Source of the DNA: Aliivibrio salmonicida LFI1238
GTDB lineage: Bacteria; Pseudomonadota; Gammaproteobacteria; Enterobacterales; Vibrionaceae
Direction of reading: 5' to 3'
Length of the DNA stretch: 64,000 nucleotides
NCBI RefSeq assembly: GCF_000196495.1
Contig: NC_011312.1
Coordinates: 2,108,001-2,172,000, forward strand
Below are positions 26,464-34,794 of this stretch, piece by piece (within the stretch, counting starts at the first letter, position 1; each line of letters begins with the position of its first letter). The translations under genes were made by a program, and so were the position numbers. The notes under the pieces are model-generated. The model did no database searches. It was not told the origin of the DNA and saw only the letters and a program-made list of their open reading frames with translations.

Positions 26464-27011
26464 TTGTTCAAACGCATTTTCACCTTACCATTCATTGGTT
26501 TATTATTTCTTCAAATAATGAATATACCTAGTGTATATGCTTCGGGCCATCAAAATACAGAGAATACAGATATTATATCAGAAAAAGAAAAACAGTGGGG
26601 TATTGCCGCGGTAATCCGAACAGCCAGTATTCCTTATGCTACCGATATTGAGACGGTATCCACTTTTATTCCAATGATGTTTTTTGAGAATGATTATGTC
26701 TTTATTAATGGTATGGAAGGTGGAATTTATTTATATCAGTACCGTGATTGGCAACTAAGTGCGTTGATGCGCTTACGTTATTTTGATTTGCCTAAAGAAC
26801 TGCAGAATCAAGTGGGTGGGGATGTTGTAGATACTGGTATTCAAGCTCGTTATCATTTTAATGATGAATGGTATATTGATTCTGGCGTAATGGTTGACCC
26901 TGAGTTCCGATCGTACTTAACATTTAAAATAGGTGCAGAGGTTGAATCTGGTGATTGGTGGTTTAATCCTACGATTGAAACTCGATGGAAAGGTGCTGAT
27001 TTTAATAGTTA
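26464..27011 (+). pseudogene. MipA/OmpV-like outer membrane protein, cut by IS982 copy 1
   Basis: The 5' part (about 182 residues) of an exported beta-barrel protein, starting at a TTG (MFKRIF) with a signal peptide ending VYASG. The pattern WGIAAVIRTASIPYAT and GMEGGIYLYQYRDWQLSALMRLRYFD resembles MipA/OmpV family barrels, which are longer and end in aromatic strands not present here. The reading frame runs to the left end of the IS and stops within two codons (GADFNS). The downstream half does not occur on the other side of the IS, so the rest of the gene was moved or deleted. Family call is moderate. Confidence 0.65.
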
Positions 27012-28012
27012 ACCTGAATTCTGGATAAGGCTGAACTAATTGCCCACCTAACGATCAGATCTTTCGACCAAGAATTATTTGAACGTATTTTAAAAGGTGG
27101 GCAAGATGAATAAATTAGTTGATATATTTTGTGATGTCGATGATTTTTGTTATCAATTCTTATCTCAATGGGAAAAATACCTTGTTGAGGCTAGTGAGAG
27201 AAAAAGAAAACGTCAGTCAGTAATGTCTACTAGTGAATGTATGACTATTGTCATCGCTTTTCATCAATCAAATCATAGAGATTTCAAGAACTTCTATATC
27301 GGGTTAGTTCATCAATATTGGAAAGGATACTTTCCAAATTTACTTAGCTACACTCGATTTGTGAGCAAAATGCCTAGCCTAATCGCCCCAATGTGTGCCT
27401 ATTTTCAATCTATCAAAGGTAAGCCGACTGGCATTGCTTTTGTTGACTCCACGAGTCTTAAAGTATGCCATAACATTCGAATTCCTCGCCATAAAGTCTT
27501 TGATGGTGTTGCGAAAAGAGGAAAAGGTACCATGGGATGGTTTTTCGGCTTCAAACTTCATTTATTGATTAACCATCTTGGAGAAATTATTTCGCTGAAA
27601 ATCACAGCTGGCAATGTAAATGATAGGACTCCTGTACCTGATTTATGCAAAGAACTCTCGGGGAAATTGTACGCTGATAAAGGGTACATAGGTAAAAAGT
27701 TGAGTGAGAGCTTAAAGAACTCTGATGTCGATTTAGTGACTACCTCGCGAAAAAACATGAAAGCAAAAGAGATAAGTGCTTTTGATAAGGCTATGTTATC
27801 AAAGAGATACATTATCGAAACGATAAATGACCAATTGAAGAATATCTCTCAAATTGAACATAGCCGTCATCGTAGCGTGACTGGTTTCATGCTAAATGTA
27901 ATTTCAGGCGTTGTGGCTTATTGTTTAAAAAAACAAAAGCCACGAATTAAGCTATCAGAATGTGAATTTGAACTAATCCTCGCTTAAAGCATGTTTTATC
28001 CAGAATTCAGGT
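27012..28012 (+). mobile_element. IS982-family insertion sequence, copy 1
   Basis: A 1,001-bp element bounded by perfect inverted repeats that start ACCTGAATTCTGGATAA, extendable by flanking TA at both ends. It holds one transposase gene. The ends begin ACC, as in IS982. Left flank AATAGTTA and right flank TACATAAG are not direct repeats, so no target duplication is visible. A second copy of equal length and with the same protein is at 48967-49967 in the same orientation. Confidence 0.93.
27106..27987 (+). CDS. IS982-family transposase
   Basis: A 293-residue DDE transposase. Likely catalytic residues are the aspartates in FVDSTSLKVCHN and LYADKGYIGKK, and the glutamate in YIIETINDQLKN. The central segment KRGKGTMGWFFGFKLHLL is typical of IS982. 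The ATG at 27106 follows AAAGGTGGG; a GTG three codons upstream is possible. The gene is intact and identical in protein sequence to copy 2, so it is probably active. Its stop is 3 bp from an ATG that opens a chimeric frame into the neighbouring gene. Confidence 0.94.
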   Translation: MNKLVDIFCDVDDFCYQFLSQWEKYLVEASERKRKRQSVMSTSECMTIVIAFHQSNHRDFKNFYIGLVHQYWKGYFPNLLSYTRFVSKMPSLIAPMCAYFQSIKGKPTGIAFVDSTSLKVCHNIRIPRHKVFDGVAKRGKGTMGWFFGFKLHLLINHLGEIISLKITAGNVNDRTPVPDLCKELSGKLYADKGYIGKKLSESLKNSDVDLVTTSRKNMKAKEISAFDKAMLSKRYIIETINDQLKNISQIEHSRHRSVTGFMLNVISGVVAYCLKKQKPRIKLSECEFELILA

Positions 28013-28812
28013 TACATAAGCTGCCAGAGCTTGTTTATGTGCGTAGAAAGAAACGCAGAGAAGCCTTTGGTAATGGATATCAAGAAGTGGTTCTTGGTCG
28101 CGAGAGTGTCTTTTCTCAAACGGAAGAAGCTGCGATCGTCTTCGATCAATTTTCACTTCCAGGCCGAGGAAGTAAACAAGTGATGACGATTGCAACGGTG
28201 CTTACTCCGATTGATATGGCATTACTTATTGACGCTGGACTGGCAGAAATTCAGATGGGTGAACTTGTTTCTCATGGTGATATTTTACAAGTAGAGCGCC
28301 ATCATTATTATGCCAATCGTTTAATACATACCGATTATTGCGAACCTGAAAATGAAGCGAGTATTCCGGCTATCGTCGGTCAAGTGAAAAAAGGGCAATT
28401 ATTTCCAGGATTTAGACATGATATTGAGACAAAACTTGCCGCTTGGACACTGTATTGCCAATTAAATGGCAACAAAAAAGCAAATGAATTGACGTTTGAA
28501 TCTTGGTTTACTGCACAATTAGGCGAGCTCGGCATTACTTCCTTGGATGAAATGGAATTATTTGATGAGAGTGATTTTATCTTTAACGGGATACCTGAAT
28601 GGGAGTGGGATGAGTTTATGACGAAGTACCCGCAACAGGTGCTGCTGCCTGAACTCGCTTTAACGGTAGAATATGTTCCTTTTAGTAAGCGATTAGTCCT
28701 TCATTACAAAACGGGAGGACGAAAAGGGGAGTTAAAGCGGTGGGAATTACCTAGTTGGACGGGGTGGAAAATTCAATATAAGAAAGCGAGCCGAGTCATT
28801 GATATTAAATAA
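28013..28812 (+). pseudogene. C-terminal gene fragment, possibly a DEAH-box RNA helicase
   Basis: About 265 residues without their N-terminus, fused in frame to eight codons from the IS right end. The fragment contains a basic start (VYVRRKKRREAF), an acidic middle, and a beta-rich end LPELALTVEYVPFSKRLVLH with GGRKGELKRWELP. The composition is reminiscent of the C-terminal region of bacterial HrpA/HrpB-like helicases, but the motor motifs would lie in the missing part, so the family is uncertain. It belongs to a gene different from the porin fragment on the other side of the IS. Confidence 0.5.
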
Positions 28813-28896
28813 TTAATAATGGAACGCTTGTGTCATTATAGGTATGATTTTTGCTTTACTAGTGATTAAAGGCAAGTTACTGACAAAAGGTTAATT

Positions 28897-29670
28897 ATGA
28901 AAAAATGGATGCTATTAATTGCATGGGCTCTACCCTTTATGACATCTGCAAAAGCGCTTAATCGTATATCTGGTTATGAAGACAGCTATTTATTAGGAAG
29001 TTACACCGATAGTATCAACAAAGATGAATACATTTCAGGAGGCTTTGAAGACGCTGATGGCCTTCAAAATGTGGAAGTGAAATTTCAGTTTTCTTTAGCG
29101 GTGCCGATCGTTCAAATTAATAACAGCACTTCATTCATGTTCTCTTATACGCAAAAGTCGCTATGGCAACTAGGGAATAGCGAGATTTCATCGCCTTTTA
29201 GAGAAACGAACTATAAGCCTCAGTTTTTTGTTATGCATCAATCAAACATGCTGATTTTTAATAGTGCAGAATTTGGTTATATGCATGAATCAAATGGTCA
29301 AACATCGAGTTTATCACGCAGTTGGGATCGTATTTATACTGGATTAGAGCGTCTTGATGGCCCAGTGCAATACGGTGTTCGTGCATGGTATGTGTTCAGC
29401 GACGAAGAAAACAATGAAGACATTAATGATTTTATGGCTCCTTATGATGTGTGGCTAAAAGTCGGTAATGATATTGGTGAATTTTCTACACGATTCCATT
29501 ACAACTTTGCTACCGATAAAGGTGGCGTAGAGGCGGCGTATACACTTTATGTAAACCAGTTTGTCGGTCTCTATGTACAAGGTTGGACGGGGTATGGTGA
29601 GACGCTGATTGATTATAATTATGATCACAGTCGCATTGGTATTGGTATGAGATTACTTCCACCAAATTAA
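28897..29670 (+). CDS. pldA: outer membrane phospholipase A
   Basis: PldA is a calcium-dependent outer-membrane beta-barrel that removes phospholipids from the outer leaflet. The 257-residue protein has a signal peptide ending TSAKA. The active-site region is FGYMHESNGQTSSLSRSWDR, where His and Ser of HxSNG are the catalytic pair. The many alternating hydrophobic strands and aromatic C-terminal region fit a 12-strand barrel. It is a single gene followed by a terminator. Confidence 0.93.
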   Translation: MKKWMLLIAWALPFMTSAKALNRISGYEDSYLLGSYTDSINKDEYISGGFEDADGLQNVEVKFQFSLAVPIVQINNSTSFMFSYTQKSLWQLGNSEISSPFRETNYKPQFFVMHQSNMLIFNSAEFGYMHESNGQTSSLSRSWDRIYTGLERLDGPVQYGVRAWYVFSDEENNEDINDFMAPYDVWLKVGNDIGEFSTRFHYNFATDKGGVEAAYTLYVNQFVGLYVQGWTGYGETLIDYNYDHSRIGIGMRLLPPN

Positions 29671-29691
29671 TTGACCGTTTAATCACACGAT

Positions 29692-29723
29692 AAAAAAGCT
29701 TCAGCAGGTCTGAGGCTTTTTTT
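29692..29723 (+). terminator. intrinsic terminator of pldA
   Basis: The stem AAAGCTTCAG/CTGAGGCTTT has one wobble pair and a short loop, and ends in seven T, about 20 bp past the pldA stop. Confidence 0.85.
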
Positions 29724-29807
29724 GTGATTAAGGTAATGATGGTGATCATTGCTATCACTCTTCATTTACTTTACGATCGTCTCGTTTTTAGTTTTGAGTA
29801 CAAAAAT

Positions 29808-30452
29808 ATGATAATTATGATGTTGTGTAGTTTTGTTCTTATCGCCGCCGTATTGTGGTGGTTTTTTAGCCGTGGTAATGCGACGTCTTTAAATCCGGCA
29901 TGGATGATTTTTGTGGTTGTAGTGAGTATGATAGTTGTTTTTTCATCAGGCTTAAAACCAGAAAAGTACGCGGTTGATAATACCTTAATTACTGAACCTC
30001 TAGGTCCATTGTCGTATAGCGACAAAATGAGACATTTAGAAGACCAGCTTAAAGAATCACCAAATAATGCGGACTTATGGTTTGAAATCGGGCAAGGTTA
30101 TTTACTTAATGGTGAATTGAAACCAGCCAATATTTGTTTTGATTATGCGATTCGATTAACTGAGGAGCCAACTGCAAACCAATACGCAGCAAAGGCAACG
30201 ACTCAATATTATTTACATTCTCAATTACTTGATGAAGAAATTGAAACATTACTCGATAAAGCGTTAGCGTTAGATGAATACAATCAAGCGGCTTTAACGT
30301 TAATTGCTTCTGATCATTTTGTAACTTTCCGTTATCAAAAAGCAATCAATGCATGGCAAAAGATTTTAGATTCTGAACGTGTTGATGTAGACAGAGTGAC
30401 AATTATTAATTCGATTAACCAAGCTAAGCAATTAATGCAAGCACGTCGTTAA
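29808..30452 (+). CDS. nrfG: TPR-containing cytochrome c maturation protein, NrfG/CcmH-like
   Basis: A 214-residue membrane-anchored protein. Two N-terminal helices (MLCSFVLIAAVLWWFF and MIFVVVVSMIVVF) resemble the CcmI/NrfG anchor. A periplasmic domain with TPR repeats follows (HLEDQLKESPNNADLWFEIG; GELKPANICFDYAIRL; ALDEYNQAALTLIA). In the nrf system NrfG helps attach the lysine-coordinated haem of NrfA together with NrfE and NrfF. The start at 29808 avoids a longer frame that begins inside the pldA terminator. It lies convergent to nrfA rather than beside nrfF. A general CcmI-like role is the alternative. Confidence 0.72.
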   Translation: MIIMMLCSFVLIAAVLWWFFSRGNATSLNPAWMIFVVVVSMIVVFSSGLKPEKYAVDNTLITEPLGPLSYSDKMRHLEDQLKESPNNADLWFEIGQGYLLNGELKPANICFDYAIRLTEEPTANQYAAKATTQYYLHSQLLDEEIETLLDKALALDEYNQAALTLIASDHFVTFRYQKAINAWQKILDSERVDVDRVTIINSINQAKQLMQARR

Positions 30453-30482
30453 TCGTCGTATTTAACAAGAAAAGAGACAAAT

Positions 30483-30517
30483 AAAAAGCCGACATTCTTA
30501 TGAATTGTCGGCTTTTT
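30483..30517. terminator. bidirectional intrinsic terminator between nrfG-like gene and nrfA
   Basis: The stem AAAAAGCCGACA/TGTCGGCTTTTT with an 11-nt loop is flanked by A and T tracts and serves both convergent genes. Confidence 0.9.
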
Positions 30518-30552
30518 TGTTATTGCATAAAGCGTGAGTTATTTCGCCTTAT

Positions 30553-31989
30553 TTATAGGGGGTGGTAATCTGCGGCTTCACGTTCTTTTGCTTGTTGATC
30601 CCATTTAGGAACAACGGTTTCTAAGAAGTGTTTTTTCTCCGCTTCCATGCCTTCCATATCCATACCTAGTGCTTTTTGAGCAGCAGCTTTGGTTGAAATA
30701 TCAGGAATCTCGATTGGATCAGTAATGCCTTTTTTCGCAAGCAGTCGAACCAATTTAGTTCGAGCATCTGCGGCACGATCAACCGCCGAACCTAATACTT
30801 CTAATGCTACTTCAGGTGCATGCATGTGTATGCCATGTGAAGCGATTGCATAATCCCAACGCCATTGTGCGTGGCGAATATCTTGTAGGATAGGTGCCAT
30901 TTCTTCTTTAGTTGCGCCTGCATCCCATGCTGCACCTGCCTCAAAATGTGCCGCGACAATTTGGCGTTCAGCGGTTAGTTTCATTTTTAAAACTTGAGCT
31001 TTACGACTAGAAACGATTTCACGAAGCATGTCTTTTGATTGCGTGTGACAATTTGCACAAGTATCTTCAAAACGATCGAATGGGTTGCCCACTTTATGAT
31101 CGGTGTAAACCGTACCGTCTTCTCTTGTCACTTTTGGCATATGACAATCAACACAAACCACTTTGTTTTTACCGTGAATGCCTTCTCGCCATGTTTCATA
31201 GCCTGGATGTTGTGCTTTTAGCATAGGGGCTTTAGATACTTTGTGTGTCCAATCACTAAACCCAATTTCGTCGTAGTATTCTTCCATTTCATCAACGGTT
31301 GTCCCTTTATCCCAAGGGAACTTAACGGCTTTAGTCTTACCTGTGAAATAGTATTCAACATGACATTGACCGCAAACAGAGGCTTGTTTATCTAAACGAG
31401 ATTGGTCATCGAAAGGCTTGCCAATCGCATTCATTGCACGTTCAACATGAGGTTTTGTGATGGCTAAAGCAGGGCCACCATTTTTGAACTCTTCACTGCG
31501 AGTGTCATGACAATCGGCACACCCAATTGGGTTTTGAATTTCACTGCCTAGACGTGCCCATTTACCTGAGAAATAGCCATCTTCGCCTTGCTCTTCAATA
31601 ACACGACCAACGTCGGGGCTTTTACAACTCCAACATGCCATCGGCATGGGACCTGAGTTTTCATCGGTGGGGCCTGCAGTACGTAAAGTTTCACGTACAT
31701 CGTCAATGGCATAGAAATGGCCACGGGCTTTATTATAGTCTTTAGCAAACCCATAACCGGCCCATAAAATGACCATGTTTGGATCTTCTGCTAAAGCATC
31801 TTCAATTTGTACGCTGTCTGATGTGGGACGCCAAGATTCATATTGATCGGCGTGTTGTTTTGCATATGCTTCGTTGCGAGGGTCAACTCGCTCTGTTTTT
31901 TCAGAAGCGGCAAAGCTGTGGCTACTTAGTAATAACGTAGTCACCATGGCAATTGCAGCGGCTGAACGACGGGTCCATTGCTTTTTCAC
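30553..31989 (-). CDS. nrfA: cytochrome c552, ammonia-forming nitrite reductase
   Basis: NrfA reduces nitrite to ammonium with six electrons in the periplasm. It contains the diagnostic active-site haem motif CWSCK and four ordinary CxxCH motifs (CADCH, CGQCH, CVDCH, CANCH), five haems in all. A signal peptide ends HSFAASE. I chose the GTG at 31989 because GGAG lies ten bases before it; a TTG five codons upstream is the alternative. The 478-residue length fits the family. It is divergent from nrfBCDE across about 490 bp that contain a perfect FNR box 127 bp before the start. Confidence 0.96.
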   Translation of the reverse strand: MKKQWTRRSAAAIAMVTTLLLSSHSFAASEKTERVDPRNEAYAKQHADQYESWRPTSDSVQIEDALAEDPNMVILWAGYGFAKDYNKARGHFYAIDDVRETLRTAGPTDENSGPMPMACWSCKSPDVGRVIEEQGEDGYFSGKWARLGSEIQNPIGCADCHDTRSEEFKNGGPALAITKPHVERAMNAIGKPFDDQSRLDKQASVCGQCHVEYYFTGKTKAVKFPWDKGTTVDEMEEYYDEIGFSDWTHKVSKAPMLKAQHPGYETWREGIHGKNKVVCVDCHMPKVTREDGTVYTDHKVGNPFDRFEDTCANCHTQSKDMLREIVSSRKAQVLKMKLTAERQIVAAHFEAGAAWDAGATKEEMAPILQDIRHAQWRWDYAIASHGIHMHAPEVALEVLGSAVDRAADARTKLVRLLAKKGITDPIEIPDISTKAAAQKALGMDMEGMEAEKKHFLETVVPKWDQQAKEREAADYHPL

Positions 31990-32115
31990 TGTTGGTATCT
32001 CCAATATTCTTATTATGAATTAGCCAAGCGTTGTGAGAGCGACTATCAATCAGAATTGGAAACAGAAGAAGTATATCGTAGATAAGGAATGGTGATTTTC
32101 CCATCGGAGGATGTA

Positions 32116-32129
32116 TTGATTTACATCAA
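32116..32129. promoter_or_regulatory. FNR box
   Basis: TTGATTTACATCAA matches the FNR consensus TTGATNNNNATCAA exactly. It lies between nrfA and nrfB and is closer to nrfA, consistent with anaerobic induction of nitrite respiration. Confidence 0.85.
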
Positions 32130-32138
32130 GTTACATAA

Positions 32139-32152
32139 GTGATCTATATCAC
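32139..32152. promoter_or_regulatory. CRP-like site beside the FNR box
   Basis: GTGATCTATATCAC is a palindrome with the half-sites GTGA and TCAC spaced as in CRP sites, nine bases after the FNR box. It may bind CRP or FNR. The rest of the roughly 490-bp nrfA-nrfB gap is AT-rich, with no gene that I can support. Confidence 0.6.
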
Positions 32153-32481
32153 CAATAAATACATGTACCACTAAAGTATTAAATTAAATGCATCTTATTA
32201 ATAATGGTTCTTATTTGTCTTAAATAACAGTGAGATAAGTAAATTTGCGGCATATCACAAAAGTGGTAGAAGAGTGGTTTTATAAGATACAATTTGTATT
32301 ATTTTGATACATTTATCTATAAGATACCCTTGTTAAGCGTTGTGGCTAACTATCCAATGAGAATTGATTTCAATGAAGAGTTTATTTCTTCATCAATACA
32401 ATAACTCATCCATTTTATTTTATGCTCCATGATTTTTCGATAAATCAGGCAAAAATAAAATCGGAAAGGGAAGGATATAAC

Positions 32482-33075
32482 ATGGGCAAAGTTAATTTAG
32501 CCATGGCCACAATGTTGAAGCTACTCTTCGCATTTTGTCTCTGTGGTTTGTCTCTTAATGTTGCAGCAGATGAATCGCCCCAAATTGAGGCTAATTCATC
32601 GACGCCATATGAAGTGACGTTAATTCGTGACCGCGACTACGCATGTACTCAATGTCATAAAGACGAAAAAGAAACACTCAAAGGATCACACGGAGAAGAT
32701 GCATTTGCCATTCTTAAACGTGATGTGAACTGTGTTGAGTGTCATAAATCAATTGGGCCTGATCACCGAGAAGGCGCACCTCAAGTAACCAAATATTCTG
32801 CAGCACAATCAAAAACAGGCACGGAAAAAGTGATCCTTTCGTTTGATGAAATTTTACAAGCTAATAGCCAGTGTATTGATTGCCACACTTCAGAAGATTT
32901 ACGTGATGATAGCTGGACGCATGACGTTCACGCTAAAAATCTAACCTGTTCATCTTGTCATATTGTACATGGAGAAAAAGAAGCGGTACTTTCTTTTGAT
33001 CATTCCTCAAAGATAAAGATGTGTGTTGACTGCCACGCTGATTTTAATCAGAAAGAAAATAAGCTAGGAGAATAG
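32482..33075 (+). CDS. nrfB: pentahaem cytochrome c NrfB, electron donor to NrfA
   Basis: A periplasmic cytochrome of 197 residues with five CxxCH motifs (CTQCH, CVECH, CIDCH, CSSCH, CVDCH), as expected for NrfB. It passes electrons from the NrfCD quinol dehydrogenase to NrfA. The ATG at 32482 is chosen because AAGGA precedes it and a signal peptide (LKLLFAFCLCGLSLNVAADE) follows; the frame extends 20 codons upstream without a good site. It is the first gene of nrfBCD and ends 1 bp before nrfC. Confidence 0.93.
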   Translation: MGKVNLAMATMLKLLFAFCLCGLSLNVAADESPQIEANSSTPYEVTLIRDRDYACTQCHKDEKETLKGSHGEDAFAILKRDVNCVECHKSIGPDHREGAPQVTKYSAAQSKTGTEKVILSFDEILQANSQCIDCHTSEDLRDDSWTHDVHAKNLTCSSCHIVHGEKEAVLSFDHSSKIKMCVDCHADFNQKENKLGE

Positions 33076-33076
33076 T

Positions 33077-33763
33077 ATGAGTTGTTCTAGACGAAATTTT
33101 TTAGCGGGCTCGGGTGCGGTTATCTTTACTACCGGAGTCGCAACTACGTCATTAATCAGCAGTAAAAAAACGCTGGCTTATTCGATGGAAGATGGTGCAA
33201 AACGTTATGGTATGGTCCATGATGAGACGGCTTGTATTGGTTGTACTGCCTGTACCGAAGCGTGCCGTGAAGTGAACAGTGTGCCTGAAGGCGTTTCTCG
33301 ATTAGAGATTATCCGTAGCGAACCGCGCGGAGAGTTCCCTGATGTCGATTATCGCTTTACGCGTAAGTCATGCCAACACTGTGAAAATGCACCTTGTGTA
33401 ATGGTGTGTCCAACAGGCGCTGCTTATAAAGACGAAGCAACTGGTATTGTCGATGTCCATAACGAGAAATGTGTAGGGTGTGGCTACTGTTTAGCGGCGT
33501 GTCCTTATCAAGTACGTTTCTTTAACCCTGTTACTAAATCTGCAGATAAATGTGATTTTTGTCGAGAGACGAATTTAGCTCAAGGTAAACAGCCTGCGTG
33601 TGTTGAATCGTGTCCAACAAAAGCACTGATCTTTGGTGACTTGAACGATAAAAACAGTGAGATTAATGCGGTATTAAGCAATAGCGTATTTTATCGAGAC
33701 AAAGTGGATCTAGGCACTAAGCCTAAGTTATTTAAGATCCCAAACCAAAGAGGGGAGATTTAA
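33077..33763 (+). CDS. nrfC: NrfC ferredoxin-like iron-sulfur subunit
   Basis: A 228-residue periplasmic protein with a twin-arginine signal (CSRRNFLAGSGAV) and four cysteine clusters for 4Fe-4S centres, for example CIGCTACTEAC, CQHCENAPCVMVCP, CVGCGYCLAACP and CDFCRE with CVESCP. With NrfD it oxidises menaquinol and feeds NrfB. The length and cluster arrangement match NrfC. It starts 1 bp after nrfB and ends 1 bp before nrfD. Confidence 0.94.
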   Translation: MSCSRRNFLAGSGAVIFTTGVATTSLISSKKTLAYSMEDGAKRYGMVHDETACIGCTACTEACREVNSVPEGVSRLEIIRSEPRGEFPDVDYRFTRKSCQHCENAPCVMVCPTGAAYKDEATGIVDVHNEKCVGCGYCLAACPYQVRFFNPVTKSADKCDFCRETNLAQGKQPACVESCPTKALIFGDLNDKNSEINAVLSNSVFYRDKVDLGTKPKLFKIPNQRGEI

Positions 33764-33764
33764 G

Positions 33765-34721
33765 ATGAGTGCATGGGAAGCTGCGTTTAATTTTGACTCC
33801 TTAGTTTGGGATTGGATCATTGCGATCTATCTTTTCTTAGCGGGTATGTCTGCTGGTGCGGTGATGATTTCACTGTATTTGAAGCGTAACGTCATTGAAG
33901 GAGATCCTGCGCATAACGGCATTATAAAAGCCATGGCGATTTTAGCGCCTTTTGGCATTATTGTCGGCTTGCTGATTTTGGTATTCCACCTAACAAAACC
34001 GTTAGCATTTTGGAAAATCATGATCTACTTTAACCCAACCTCGGTAATGTCGATGGGGGTGGTTTTATTCCAAGTCTACATGGTCGTATTGTTTGCTTGG
34101 ATTGGGATTGTTTTTCGCAAAGATATCATGGGATTTTTAAAAGGGAAGTTCACTTTTATTGATGCTATTTTGTTGAAAATAGAGAAGTTTGAAAATGCGT
34201 TAGAATTGTTTTTAGGTATTCTTGCAATAATGCTTGCTGCCTATACTGGGTTTTTATTGTCCGCATTACAAACCTACCCAATGTTGAATAATCCGGTATT
34301 GCCGATTCTATTCTTGTTCTCTAGTTTATCTTCTGGTGCCGCGGCGTGTTTGCTGTTTGGTATTTTAGGGTTTAATGAGCCGAGTAAGAGTCCTTCAGTG
34401 TCATGGATACATAACTTTGAACGACCAGTCGTGTTGTTTGAATTGTTTGTTATTATCACGTTCTTTACTGGATTGATCTTCAGTGGAGGCCAAGGTGAAG
34501 TAGCGGCTTGGGCAGCAATTGGTGGTGGTTTTTGGGGGATATGGTTCTGGGTTGGTGTGATTGGCTTAGGAATGATAGCTCCATTGGCGCTCAATGCGTT
34601 TGCACCTAAAGAAGTCACACATGGTAAAGGGTTTATCTTTGTTGTGACTTCATTAAGTTTGCTTGGGGTATTAATGCTACGTACTTTTGTTCTCTATGCT
34701 GGACAAATGACCGTCGTATAA
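33765..34721 (+). CDS. nrfD: NrfD membrane quinol dehydrogenase subunit
   Basis: A 318-residue integral membrane protein of the NrfD/PsrC family, with eight or nine transmembrane helices and the early motif IYLFLAGMSAGAVMISL. It provides the quinol oxidation site and anchors NrfC at the membrane. No cofactor ligands are expected. It is last of the tightly spaced nrfBCD genes and is followed after 73 bp by nrfE. Confidence 0.94.
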   Translation: MSAWEAAFNFDSLVWDWIIAIYLFLAGMSAGAVMISLYLKRNVIEGDPAHNGIIKAMAILAPFGIIVGLLILVFHLTKPLAFWKIMIYFNPTSVMSMGVVLFQVYMVVLFAWIGIVFRKDIMGFLKGKFTFIDAILLKIEKFENALELFLGILAIMLAAYTGFLLSALQTYPMLNNPVLPILFLFSSLSSGAAACLLFGILGFNEPSKSPSVSWIHNFERPVVLFELFVIITFFTGLIFSGGQGEVAAWAAIGGGFWGIWFWVGVIGLGMIAPLALNAFAPKEVTHGKGFIFVVTSLSLLGVLMLRTFVLYAGQMTVV

Positions 34722-34794
34722 TGAAGTGTCGCGATGCTGTTTTTATAAGCAGCATCGTGACTATTAACGAATAAAAATACATGCGTGGAGCATT

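Noticed and set aside
27379..27812. Antisense open frames inside the IS982 transposase (repeated at 49334-49767)
   Set aside because: They are reverse-strand shadows of the transposase and recur only because the element is duplicated.
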